Shown one piece after another: positions 17,326 to 24,682 of a stretch of DNA of 64,000 bases. The first letter of the stretch is position 1, and each line of letters opens with the position of its first letter. The DNA is from Sphingomonas sp. LR60. GTDB lineage: Bacteria; Pseudomonadota; Alphaproteobacteria; Sphingomonadales; Sphingomonadaceae. Made by a program: the position numbers and the translations under genes. The notes below the pieces were generated by a model. The model was not told the origin of the DNA and searched no databases. It saw only the letters and a list, made by a program, of their open reading frames with translations. Location: contig NZ_JASPFK010000001.1 of NCBI RefSeq assembly GCF_036855935.1, positions 1,862,501 through 1,926,500 of the forward strand. The letters run 5' to 3'.

Positions 17326-18381
17326 ATGCGCGTAACGCCCCATCTCGCCGCCGTCGGCACCGCCGTCCCGACCCACGATATCCACACCGCGTTCGTCGAC
17401 TGGGCCGAGCAACGATTATGTGATCGCGAGGCACGCGTGTTCGCGCGCATGGCGGCACGATCGGGCATTATGCATCGCTGGTCAGTGCTTCCCGCCGAGC
17501 ACGGCTCACCGGTGGGCACGACCGGCTTCTACGCCGCCGAGCCGCATCCCGGCACCGCCGCGCGGATGGCGCTTTACGCCCAAGCCGCCCCGGCGCTGGC
17601 GCTGGCAGCGATCGCCAATCTACGAACACAGGTCGCGCTCGACGGCATCACGCACCTCGTCGTGGCGAGCTGCACCGGCTTCGTCGCTCCCGGCGTCGAC
17701 CAGATCCTCGCGCGCGCGCTCGACCTGCCGGGCAGCGTCGAGCGCACACTGATCGGCTTCATGGGCTGTTACGCGGCGATCGCGGCGCTGCGCACCGCTC
17801 GGCATATCGTCCGTTCGGAGCCGGCGGCTCGCGTGCTGGTCGTCACTGTCGAACTCTCGACGCTCCATCTTCAGGCTGACCGGATGCTCGAGCCGCTGCT
17901 GGCGATGCTGCAATTCGGCGACGGTGCGGCGGCTGCCTTGGTGACCGCGATACCGCAGGGCTTGGCGATCGGCCAGCCGTTCAGCGCCACCCTTCCCGAT
18001 GCCGCCGGGTTGATCCGCTGGGACATCACCGATCGCGGCTTTGCGATGCACTTGTCGGGCGAGGTGCCGGGGCGGATCGGCGCCGCACTGCGCGACCCTG
18101 CGTTGATGGCGACGCTGACCGCCGGCCGCCCGGTCGATCGCTGGGCGGTTCATGCCGGCGGCCGCTCGATCCTCGACGCGGTGGAACACGCCTTCGCGCT
18201 GCCCGCCGACGCGCTCGAAGATTCACGCGCGGTACTCGCCGAGAATGGCAACATGTCGTCCGCGACGCTGATGTTCGTGCTGGCGCGGGTACTGGCCGGG
18301 TCACCGGTCGAGCACGGCATCGCACTCGCCTTCGGCCCCGGGCTTGCCGCCGAAGGGCTGGCATTCGCAAGCGCGGCATGA
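17326..18381 (+). CDS. type III polyketide synthase
   Basis: This 351-residue chalcone/stilbene-synthase-fold enzyme carries the full catalytic triad: Cys148 (GFMGCYAA), His276 (WAVHAGGRS) and Asn309 (ENGNMSSAT). The C-terminal AFGPGLAAEG matches the conserved GFGPG loop. Such bacterial enzymes condense a fatty acyl or other starter with malonyl-CoA to give alkylresorcinols, alkylpyrones or phloroglucinol. The stop overlaps the methyltransferase start by 4 nt (ATGA), so the three genes to 20122 form an operon. Starter choice cannot be read from the sequence. Confidence 0.93.
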   Translation: MRVTPHLAAVGTAVPTHDIHTAFVDWAEQRLCDREARVFARMAARSGIMHRWSVLPAEHGSPVGTTGFYAAEPHPGTAARMALYAQAAPALALAAIANLRTQVALDGITHLVVASCTGFVAPGVDQILARALDLPGSVERTLIGFMGCYAAIAALRTARHIVRSEPAARVLVVTVELSTLHLQADRMLEPLLAMLQFGDGAAAALVTAIPQGLAIGQPFSATLPDAAGLIRWDITDRGFAMHLSGEVPGRIGAALRDPALMATLTAGRPVDRWAVHAGGRSILDAVEHAFALPADALEDSRAVLAENGNMSSATLMFVLARVLAGSPVEHGIALAFGPGLAAEGLAFASAA

Positions 18382-19064
18382 TGCTCGACCAGCGCGCCAC
18401 CGCCGAAGAACTGATGGACGCCGATGATCTTCCGGCGGACGTCTATGCCGCGGTCGTCGCCGATCTCGCGCGGGTCAATGTCGTGACGATGGCCGCGCGA
18501 CCGACGCTGGCCTTCCTCGCGCGGCTGACGAAACCGGGGCAACACTATCGCCTGCTCGATGTCGGCTATGGCGACGGCGATATGCTGCGGCGGATCGCGC
18601 GCTGGGGAACGCGGCGCGGCGTCGCCCTCGAGCTGGTCGGCATAGACCTCAACCCGCGTAGCGAGGCCGCGGCGCGTGCCCATACCCCGGCTGACGTCGC
18701 GATCGACTGGCGCACCGGCGATTATGCCGATCTCGCCGGAGAGGGCTGGGATTTCGTGATCTCCAGCCTCGTCGCGCATCACATGACCCGCGCGCAGCTG
18801 ATCGCCTTCCTGCGCTTCATGGCGCGTGAAGCGCGGGTCGGCTGGCTGGTCAACGATCTCCACCGCCACGACTTCGCCTATCACGGCTGGCCGCTGCTTG
18901 CCGGGCTGTTCGGCTGGCATTCGATCGTGCGGCATGACGGACGGCTGTCGATCGCGCGCAGCTATCGCCCCGCCGAATGGCCAGCGCTGCTCGACGACGC
19001 CGGGGTGAGCGACGCCTGCGTGTTCCGCGCCTTCCCGTTCCGGCTATGCGTCGCGAGCCGCTGA
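18378..19064 (+). CDS. class I SAM-dependent methyltransferase
   Basis: This 228-residue soluble enzyme has the SAM-binding loop LLDVGYGDGDML near residue 60, an acidic residue ending strand 2 (GIDLNPRS), and the motif IV region WDFVISSLVAHHM. It is translationally coupled to the type III PKS on one side and overlaps the flavoprotein on the other, so it most likely methylates the polyketide or a later intermediate. The layout resembles the small C- or O-methyltransferases found beside type III PKS genes. C- versus O-methylation is undecided. Confidence 0.88.
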   Translation: MMLDQRATAEELMDADDLPADVYAAVVADLARVNVVTMAARPTLAFLARLTKPGQHYRLLDVGYGDGDMLRRIARWGTRRGVALELVGIDLNPRSEAAARAHTPADVAIDWRTGDYADLAGEGWDFVISSLVAHHMTRAQLIAFLRFMAREARVGWLVNDLHRHDFAYHGWPLLAGLFGWHSIVRHDGRLSIARSYRPAEWPALLDDAGVSDACVFRAFPFRLCVASR

Positions 19065-20122
19065 TCCTCGGCGGCGGTCCGGCGGGCAGCGCCGCCGCGA
19101 TCACGCTCGCTCGCGGCGGCACGCGACCGTTGGTGATCGAGCGGACGCGCGAGACCGGCGATGCGCTGTGCGGCGGCTTCCTGAGCTGGCGGACGCTGGA
19201 GACGCTGGCCGCGCTCGGTATCAAGGCCGATGCGCTCGCCCTACCGCGCGTGACGCGCGTCCGCATCTTCGCACGCGGGCGCGTGATCGAAGCAGCGCTG
19301 CCCGCGCCTGCGATCGGCGTATCGCGCGCGCGTCTCGACGCGCTGTTGCTCGATCGGGCCGTGTCGAGCGGCGCCGCGGTGGAACGCGGCGTCGTCGCCC
19401 GCGCGATCGAGGACGGTGCGGTCCGTACCGGTGACGGCGCGCTGCTCGCCAGCGAGGCGCTGTTCCTCGCCAGCGGGAAGCATGACGTGCGCGGCGCGGC
19501 CCGACCTGCCGAGGCACGCGGTGGCGATCCGACACTCGGCCTGCGCACCCGCCGCCGCGGTGCCGATGTCGCGCGCTGCGTTGGAAACGCGATCGAGCTT
19601 CACCTGTTCGACCGCGGCTATGCGGGCGTGGTGCTGCAGGAGGATGGCAGCGCCAACGTGTGCCTCGCGATCCGTCGTTCGCGCCTGACCGAGGCAGGCA
19701 GCCCGGATGCCTTGCTCGCTGCGCTGGCGATGGAGCTGCCCGCGTTCGGTGATCGGCTCGCGGGCGATGCCACGCCGCTCGAGGCAATCGCCAACGTGCC
19801 TTACGGCTGGCGGGCGCGCCGCGGGACGGACGGCTGTTATCGGCTCGGCGATCAGGCGGCCGTAATCCCATCATTGGCCGGCGAAGGCATGGGCATCGCG
19901 CTGGCAAGCGGCGTGTCGGCGGCGAAGGCGTGGCTGGCGGGCGAACCATCGTCGAACTGGCAAACCCGCTTCGCCCACCAGACTGCCCGCCCCGTCACGA
20001 TCGCCAGCGCGATCCGCGCCATGGCCGAACGCCCGCCGATGATCGCGCCACTCCTGCCGCTTGCGGCGCGCCTGGGCCTGATCGACGCAGTCGCCGCAGC
20101 GACGCGCATCGCGAACGGCTAA
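19046..20122 (+). CDS. FAD-dependent oxidoreductase (geranylgeranyl-reductase/hydroxylase type)
   Basis: This 358-residue flavoprotein has an N-terminal dinucleotide-binding motif [10 protein letters not shown] (residues 9-18) and the second FAD motif [18 protein letters not shown] (the GD...P motif). The fold class covers aromatic hydroxylases and geranylgeranyl reductases. In this operon it may hydroxylate a resorcinol ring to a quinol/quinone, as SrsC does in Streptomyces; that role is inference. Its ATG at 19046 lies inside the methyltransferase gene (19-nt overlap), a clear sign of coupling. Confidence 0.87.
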   Translation: MRREPLILGGGPAGSAAAITLARGGTRPLVIERTRETGDALCGGFLSWRTLETLAALGIKADALALPRVTRVRIFARGRVIEAALPAPAIGVSRARLDALLLDRAVSSGAAVERGVVARAIEDGAVRTGDGALLASEALFLASGKHDVRGAARPAEARGGDPTLGLRTRRRGADVARCVGNAIELHLFDRGYAGVVLQEDGSANVCLAIRRSRLTEAGSPDALLAALAMELPAFGDRLAGDATPLEAIANVPYGWRARRGTDGCYRLGDQAAVIPSLAGEGMGIALASGVSAAKAWLAGEPSSNWQTRFAHQTARPVTIASAIRAMAERPPMIAPLLPLAARLGLIDAVAAATRIANG

Positions 20123-20124
20123 AG

Positions 20125-20212
20125 TATGATCCATCCAAGCTGAATTCGTACCCCGGCGAAGGCCGGGGTACGAATGAAGATGGCGCAAGCCGTCCGGATC
20201 AACCCCAAGGCG
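20125..20212. repeat. short copy of repeat family A
   Basis: GATCCATCCAAGCTG is followed by the hairpin GTACCCCGGCGAAGG / CCGGGGTAC and a closing CCGGATCAA. It is a shortened version of the element at 4664. It sits between the convergent flavoprotein and rplS genes. Confidence 0.65.
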
Positions 20213-20263
20213 CTTCACCACCTCACCCAGCGACAAACGGGACTGCCCCCCCAAACGAAAAGA

Positions 20264-20287
20264 GGCGCGGCGGTTTCCCGCCACGCC
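20264..20287 (-). terminator. Rho-independent terminator after rplS
   Basis: On the minus strand a 10-bp G/C stem (GGCGTGGCGG / CCGCCGCGCC, one G-U pair) with a GAAA loop is followed by TCTTTTCG. It lies 30 bp beyond the rplS stop and would end the trmD-rplS transcript. Confidence 0.75.
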
Positions 20288-20316
20288 CCTTCGCAAACCC
20301 CACAGGGCCGTGCCGA

Positions 20317-20701
20317 TTACTCGGCAGCGGCGACCGTGCGCGTGTCGCGACGCTCGGCGATACGCGCCGACTTGCCGGTCCGACCGCGCAGGTAATACAG
20401 CTTGGCGCGACGCACCGCGCCCTTGCGCACCACCTCGATCGAGATCGACGTTCGGCGAGTACAGCGGGAAAACGCGCTCCACGCCCTCGCCGAAGCTCAT
20501 CTTGCGGACGGTGAACGACGAGCCCATGCCCTTGTTCGAGCGCGCGATGCACACGCCCTCGTAGTTCTGGACGCGGGTGCGCTCACCCTCGACCACCTTC
20601 ACGCCGACCTTCAGCGTATCGCCGGGGCGGAATTCCGGGATCTTCTTGGTTTCGTTGAACTTGGCGATCTGCTCGGCTTCGAGCGTCTGGATCAGGTTCA
20701 T
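20317..20701 (-). CDS. rplS: 50S ribosomal protein L19 (bL19), frameshifted as sequenced
   Basis: The first 85 codons ([15 protein letters not shown] to FPLYSPNVD) match bL19. The frame then breaks near 20443, where one extra base sits in the minus-strand GTCGATCTCGATCGAG. Removing it restores a normal tail, [20 protein letters not shown], and a stop at 20317, giving 127 residues. bL19 sits at the 30S-50S interface and is normally essential, so a sequence error is most likely. As written the frame runs on to 19871 with unrelated sequence. Its start overlaps the trmD stop by 4 nt. Confidence 0.9.
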
Positions 20702-21431
20702 TGGTCGTCCTCAGTCCGTTGCCGCGCGCCAGAGGGCGAGCCGACCCGAGCGCCCTCATGACGCTCCCAAAGGTCTGGCCGCCGTAGCCGTGTATCGATC
20801 TCCGCCTGCCGTTGCCGCCAAGCCGCGATCTTCGCATGATCCCCCGATCGCAGCACTTCGGGGATCGTGCGCCCCTCCCATTCGACAGGTCGGGTATAAT
20901 GCGGATATTCGAGGAGGCCGCTTTCGAAGCTTTCCTCGACTCCGCTGGAAGCCGCGCCCATTACGCCGGGAAGCAGCCGAACGCAAGCGTCGAGCAGCAC
21001 GAGCGTCGCCATCTCGCCCCCCGACAGGATGTAATCGCCGATCGACACCTGCTCGACCCCGCGCGCCTCGAGCAGCCGTTCGTCGAACCCCTCGAACCGC
21101 CCGCACAGGATCACCGCGCCCGGCCCGGCCGCCAGTTCGCGCACGCGCGCCTGCCGCAAGGGAGCACCACGCGGCGTCATCGCGAGCAACGGACGACCAT
21201 CGGCATGGGCATCGACAGCACGCGCGAGGATGTCGGCACGCAGCACCATCCCTGCACCGCCCCCGAGGGCGTGTCGTCGACGGTGCGGTGTCGATCGGTG
21301 GTGAAGTCGCGAATATTGACCGCATCCAGCGACCATTTACCGTCGCCCAGCGCACGCCCGGCAAGCGAGGTGCCGAGCGGACCGGGAAACATCTCGGGAT
21401 AGAGCGTCAGGATCGTAGCGCGAAACGTCAT
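20698..21431 (-). CDS. trmD: tRNA (guanine37-N1)-methyltransferase, frameshifted as sequenced
   Basis: TrmD makes m1G37 in tRNAs and prevents +1 frameshifting. The N-terminal part ([20 protein letters not shown] to DDTPSG) is in one frame. The rest ([50 protein letters not shown]) is in another. The two join if the G5 run at 21260-21264 is read as G6, giving 244 residues. All SPOUT-knot motifs are then present. The gene overlaps the membrane ORF upstream and rplS downstream by 4 nt each. A true null would be surprising in this essential gene. Confidence 0.9.
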
Positions 21432-21757
21432 TGTCTTCTCGATAGGTGGACGATGCCTGCCGCCGCAGCCGCACCGAGCAGGAACGCACCCGCCGCATAG
21501 GCCAGGCCGAACATCGCGAAAACCGCCACCATCCCGCAAGCATCGACGCCGCACCGCTCCGGCGGGGACAGCGTCGCATGAACGAACAGTCCGACGCACG
21601 ACAGCGCGCCGAGCGACGGCAGCGGCAAGGACGCGGTCAGGACAAGCCGCCGCCCCGACCACCCCCGTCCATGGAGGAGCAGCAACACGCCAGCCAGCAC
21701 CGCCGCGACGATCGCCGGGAAGCCGACCAGCCACAGCAGGTCGCTCGCCGTCATCAC
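21428..21757 (-). CDS. small membrane protein of unknown function
   Basis: This is a 109-residue protein with three predicted hydrophobic helices (about residues 7-27, 38-60, 76-103). A pair of cysteines, CGVDACG, lies between helices 2 and 3. I do not recognise a family. Its GTG start overlaps the vapC stop by 4 nt and its stop overlaps the trmD ATG by 4 nt, so it is embedded in the vapBC-trmD-rplS chain. An ATG one codon after the GTG is an alternative start. Confidence 0.75.
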   Translation of the reverse strand: MMTASDLLWLVGFPAIVAAVLAGVLLLLHGRGWSGRRLVLTASLPLPSLGALSCVGLFVHATLSPPERCGVDACGMVAVFAMFGLAYAAGAFLLGAAAAAGIVHLSRRQ

Positions 21758-22131
21758 GGCAATGTCCAGTTCTCGATCTTAAGCCCGGGGATGTCGGCGA
21801 AATCGCGTTCGTTGTTGGTGACGAGGGTCAGGTCGAGCGACAACGCATGCGCCGCAATCAGCATGTCGAAGCTGCGTCGCCGGAACTTCAGCCGCGCGTA
21901 GCTTCGCGCTGCGAGGAGATCGAACGGCAGAATCTCGAACAATCTTGGCAGCTGGTCCAACACGATCAGCGATGGTCGCTTGCCGTTCCAACTTCCCAGT
22001 GCGACCTCGGCAAAGGCGATCGAAGAGATCGCGACATCGCCCGGTCGACAGTCCTCGACCCGCTCACGCAACACATCGGGTCCACCACCCAGAAGGGCGA
22101 TGACGATATTGGCGTCGAGCATGAACGTCAC
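21754..22131 (-). CDS. vapC: PIN-domain toxin VapC
   Basis: This 125-residue PIN-domain RNase has the first acidic residue in [11 protein letters not shown] (Asp6), a central Glu in [12 protein letters not shown], and the C-terminal acidic cluster in [17 protein letters not shown]. VapC toxins cleave tRNAs or rRNA and are neutralised by the VapB encoded upstream. The GTG start overlaps the vapB stop by 4 nt (GTGA), which is usual for TA pairs. The next gene downstream is also overlapped by 4 nt, which is not usual. Confidence 0.9.
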   Translation of the reverse strand: MTFMLDANIVIALLGGGPDVLRERVEDCRPGDVAISSIAFAEVALGSWNGKRPSLIVLDQLPRLFEILPFDLLAARSYARLKFRRRSFDMLIAAHALSLDLTLVTNNERDFADIPGLKIENWTLP

Positions 22132-22415
22132 GCGTTCGGATCCTCACCCCAGCCCTGCCAGTCGGGATCGTCCCAGATCCGCGGGGAATGATCGAATTCA
22201 CGCTCCTCCGGTGTCAACGGCTTGAGATCAGGGCAGGAGCCCCAAAGGCCGGTAAGATCGATCCGTCCGTCGTCATCTACCGACTCGAACGAGAACTTGC
22301 CGGCTTCCTCGCGGACTCGAACCTCCTGCCCCGCCTCGAAGCCAAGCGCCTTCGGCAGCCGCAACGCCACCGAATTCCCGGACTTGAACACCTTGGCGCG
22401 ATATTCGTTACCCAT
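22128..22415 (-). CDS. vapB: AbrB-type antitoxin VapB
   Basis: This 95-residue protein has an N-terminal SpoVT/AbrB swapped-hairpin domain (KVFKSGNSVALRLPKALGF, residues about 8-26, then EVRVREEAGKF) and an acidic, Trp-rich C-terminal tail that would occupy the VapC active site. A strong AGGAGG ribosome site precedes the ATG. Antitoxins of this type bind their own promoter; the inverted repeat at 22429-22447 is the probable operator. Confidence 0.9.
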   Translation of the reverse strand: MGNEYRAKVFKSGNSVALRLPKALGFEAGQEVRVREEAGKFSFESVDDDGRIDLTGLWGSCPDLKPLTPEEREFDHSPRIWDDPDWQGWGEDPNA

Positions 22416-22428
22416 CGCCAGCCTCCTG

Positions 22429-22447
22429 TATGTACAGCATGTATATA
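22429..22447. promoter_or_regulatory. probable VapB(C) operator and vapB promoter
   Basis: The imperfect inverted repeat TATGTACA-GCA-TGTATATA (7 of 8 positions paired) lies 14 bp upstream of vapB. It contains TATA-like -10 sequences for the minus strand. It also lies 32 bp from the GTG of the divergent thioredoxin-reductase-like gene, so both genes may be controlled by it. Confidence 0.6.
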
Positions 22448-22478
22448 CGGGTGGCAGAGCGTGCAAGGCGGAGGGTTC

Positions 22479-23387
22479 GTGGACGATTGCATCATCATCG
22501 GCGCCGGTCCGGCAGGGCTGACCGCCGCCATCTACCTGGCGCGCTACCATCTCGACATCCGCCTGTTCGACAGCGGATCGAGCCGCGCGGCGATGATCCC
22601 GTGCACGCACAACCATGCCGGCTACCCCGAGGGAATCGCGGGCAAGGACCTGCTGGCGCTGATGCAGGCGCAGGCCGAGAAATATGGCGCCCGACGCGAG
22701 CAGGTCAACGTCACCGGCCTCGCCTGCGACGGCGACGACTTCATCGTTCGCACCGATCACGGAACGCATCGGGCGCGCACCGTGCTGCTCGCCACCGGGG
22801 TCGTGAACCATCGCCCGGCGCACCTGCTTCCCGACGTTCACGATCCGGCGCTGGCGCAGGGGCTGCTCCGCTACTGCCCGGTCTGCGATGGCTATGAAGT
22901 GACCGACAGACGCGTTGCGGTCATCGGCACCGGCGATCATGGGATGCGCGAGGCGTTGTTCCTGCGCGGCTTCACGCGCGACGTGACATTGGTGTCGCCG
23001 GAGGCCGAACATGCGCTCGATCCGAAGTGCGCGCAGGCGCTCGATGACGCCGGCGTGGTGCGTGTAGAGGGGCCATGCGGCGGCTACGCCATCGAGGGCG
23101 AGCAACTCGCCTTCGACACCGCACGCGGGCGGATGCGGTTCGACAGCGTCTATCCCGCGCTCGGCTCGCGCATTCGCTCGCGGCTTGCGGTCGAGGCGGG
23201 CGCGCGCGCCAGCGACGAGGGCTGCCTTGAGGTCGACGACCATCAGCGCACCAGCGTGCCGGGCCTGTTCGCGGCCGGCGATGTCGTGAAGGGGCTCGAT
23301 CAGATCAGCCACGCGATGGGCGAGGCCGGTGTGGCGGCGACCGCGATCCGCAACTTGCTCGCGGAGCGGAGGCCGCTCAGGAGGTAG
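22479..23387 (+). CDS. thioredoxin-reductase-like NAD(P)/FAD-dependent disulfide oxidoreductase
   Basis: This 302-residue two-domain flavoprotein has an FAD motif (IIGAGPAGLTAA), the redox-active pair in YCPVCDGYEV, an NAD(P) motif (VIGTGDHGMREAL) and the C-terminal FAD motif (GLFAAGDVVKGLDQIS). The length and order fit the bacterial low-molecular-weight thioredoxin reductase family, but the CPVC pair and GDHG motif differ from TrxB (CATC, GGGN/D), so the partner may not be thioredoxin. The GTG at 22479 follows GGAGGG. It is divergent from vapBC and convergent with rimM, and so splits the usual rimM-trmD linkage. Confidence 0.85.
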   Translation: MDDCIIIGAGPAGLTAAIYLARYHLDIRLFDSGSSRAAMIPCTHNHAGYPEGIAGKDLLALMQAQAEKYGARREQVNVTGLACDGDDFIVRTDHGTHRARTVLLATGVVNHRPAHLLPDVHDPALAQGLLRYCPVCDGYEVTDRRVAVIGTGDHGMREALFLRGFTRDVTLVSPEAEHALDPKCAQALDDAGVVRVEGPCGGYAIEGEQLAFDTARGRMRFDSVYPALGSRIRSRLAVEAGARASDEGCLEVDDHQRTSVPGLFAAGDVVKGLDQISHAMGEAGVAATAIRNLLAERRPLRR

Positions 23388-23394
23388 TCTTGTA

Positions 23395-23470
23395 AGCCGC
23401 TCGTGCTGAGCGTGTCGAAGCACGTGTGCTGCACACGCCCTTCGACAAGCGCAGGGCGAACGGAGCGGCT
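23395..23470. repeat. intergenic mirror repeat, family B
   Basis: This 76-bp inverted repeat has outer ends AAGCCGCTC and GAGCGGCTT and the family core GTGCTGAG.GTGTCGAAG.../CTTCGACAAG. It fills the gap between the convergent flavoprotein and rimM and could act as a two-way terminator. Confidence 0.75.
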
Positions 23471-23472
23471 TC

Positions 23473-24033
23473 TCAGCCCTCGACGAAATCGGCCTCGATC
23501 ACCAGCCGCTCGGCATTCCATTCCGGCACTGCCGCGATCGGCACCATGAACGTCTTGCCACTCGCGCGCCGGACCTCGACCACGTCCCCCGCGCCGAAAT
23601 TCTCGACCGCCGCGACCACACCCAGATCCTCACCGGTGGTGGACACAGCCGCCAGACCCAGCAGATCGGCGTGATAATATTCGCCCTCGCCCAGCGGCGG
23701 CAGCGCGTCGCGTGGGACCGTCAGCACCGTCCCGCGCAACGCCTCGGCCGCGGTGCGATCCGCGACCTCGGCGAAGCGCGCGATCGTGCCGTCACGCAGC
23801 TTCACCAGGTTCAGCGCACCGTCGTTGAACGAACGATGCGCCGCCAGATCGTCGGCGAAGACCTTGAGCCGAACCTCGCCCGCCACGCCATGCGCACCGG
23901 TCACCGCGGCCAGCACGATCGCGCCGGCCGGCACCTCATTCGCTGTCGGGCGAGCCGTCGTCGCCACCGGGGGCGTCGTCGCGCCCTTCGGCGGGGTCGT
24001 TGGCGGAGACGCCTTGGTTGGTCGCGTCTTCAT
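23473..24033 (-). CDS. rimM: ribosome maturation factor RimM
   Basis: RimM assists late 30S assembly, binding uS19. The RimM domain starts at IVLAAVTGAHGVAGEVRLKVF. A PRC-barrel domain follows, with LPPLGEGEYYHADLLGL and FMVPIAAVPEW. From the ATG at 24033 the protein would be 186 residues with a Pro/Thr-rich head of about 35 residues. A GTG at 23934 would give 153 residues, closer to the family norm, and follows an upstream ORF by one base. I keep the long form but regard the start as open. It is followed upstream by rpsP and ffh on the same strand. Confidence 0.9.
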   Translation of the reverse strand: MKTRPTKASPPTTPPKGATTPPVATTARPTANEVPAGAIVLAAVTGAHGVAGEVRLKVFADDLAAHRSFNDGALNLVKLRDGTIARFAEVADRTAAEALRGTVLTVPRDALPPLGEGEYYHADLLGLAAVSTTGEDLGVVAAVENFGAGDVVEVRRASGKTFMVPIAAVPEWNAERLVIEADFVEG

Positions 24034-24076
24034 GGTCCTCGGGTGCGGTGCGCGGGTCGGGATCGGCGGTCATCAT
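23936..24076 (-). CDS. possible small acidic ORF upstream of rimM
   Basis: This 46-residue frame has an ATG ATG start behind a good ribosome site (GAGGAGA) between rpsP and rimM. The product is strongly acidic (many Asp/Glu, Pro, Gly) with no hydrophobic segment. Its TGA is followed one base later by the GTG at 23934 in the rimM frame, so it may be a coupled leader ORF. Alternatively it is the true N-terminal extension of RimM interrupted by a frameshift, or chance. I recognise no family. Confidence 0.35.
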   Translation of the reverse strand: MMTADPDPRTAPEDHEDATNQGVSANDPAEGRDDAPGGDDGSPDSE

Positions 24077-24130
24077 GCGCTCTCCTCTCGAATTGAGGGG
24101 CAACAACGCACGACGACCGCGATCGGATGC

Positions 24131-24556
24131 TTATTCGGCGGTCGCTTCGGCCTCGGCCGCAGGAGCTTCCGCCTCGGCCGCAGGCGCCTTGGCTGCCTCG
24201 GCAGCGGCTTCCTCGGCCGCCTTCTGCTTCTCGGCACGCTCCTCGGCGCGCTCCTTGGCCTTCTCGCCCGGCTCGGCCTTCTTCGGGTTGCTGCGCACTG
24301 CGCGCTCCTTCACGCCGGCCGCGTCCAGGAAGCGGGCCACGCGGTCGGTCGGCTGCGCGCCCATCGCCAGCCAGTGCTTGGCGCGCTCGCCGTCGAGCAC
24401 GATGCGCTTCTCGTCGTCCTTGGCGAGCAGCGGGTTGTAGTTGCCCAGCTTCTCGATGAACTTGCCGTCACGCGGGCTGCGCGCGTCGGCGACGACGATG
24501 CGATAATACGGACGCTTCTTCGAGCCGCCACGCGACAGGCGAATGCTGAGTGCCAT
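24131..24556 (-). CDS. rpsP: 30S ribosomal protein S16 (bS16)
   Basis: This 141-residue protein begins with the conserved bS16 core ([20 protein letters not shown], then [17 protein letters not shown] and [16 protein letters not shown]). The last 55 residues are a low-complexity Ala/Glu/Lys tail, a feature I associate with alphaproteobacterial S16. The core is about 80 residues, as expected. It lies between ffh and rimM on the same strand, the conserved order of this operon. Confidence 0.96.
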   Translation of the reverse strand: MALSIRLSRGGSKKRPYYRIVVADARSPRDGKFIEKLGNYNPLLAKDDEKRIVLDGERAKHWLAMGAQPTDRVARFLDAAGVKERAVRSNPKKAEPGEKAKERAEERAEKQKAAEEAAAEAAKAPAAEAEAPAAEAEATAE

Positions 24557-24582
24557 TTGCTAACTTCCTTGCTTCTTCGTTT

Positions 24583-24680
24583 CGTCGCCCCTGCGGAGGC
24601 AGGGGCCTGTTTCTGCTTCAACAATCGGCGCCCCTCGTCGTGGAGAGACCTCAAGCCCCTGCCTCCGCAAGGGCGACGAT
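24583..24680. repeat. intergenic mirror repeat, family D
   Basis: The ends CGTCGCCCCTGCGGAGGCAG and its inverse (CCTGCCTCCGCAAGGGCGAC) flank a 50-bp centre. The same ends occur at 55161, 58435 and, as a half copy, near 63920. This copy lies inside the ffh-rpsP gap, so it is transcribed with the operon. Confidence 0.75.
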
Positions 24681-24682
24681 CG

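Noticed and set aside
19871..20316. Extended C-terminus of rplS as literally translated
   Set aside because: It lies opposite the flavoprotein gene and resembles no L19 tail; the frameshift explanation restores a normal end.
24127..24459. Ser/Pro/Arg-rich ORF opposite rpsP
   Set aside because: It mirrors the Ala/Glu tail of bS16 on the other strand and has no independent support.
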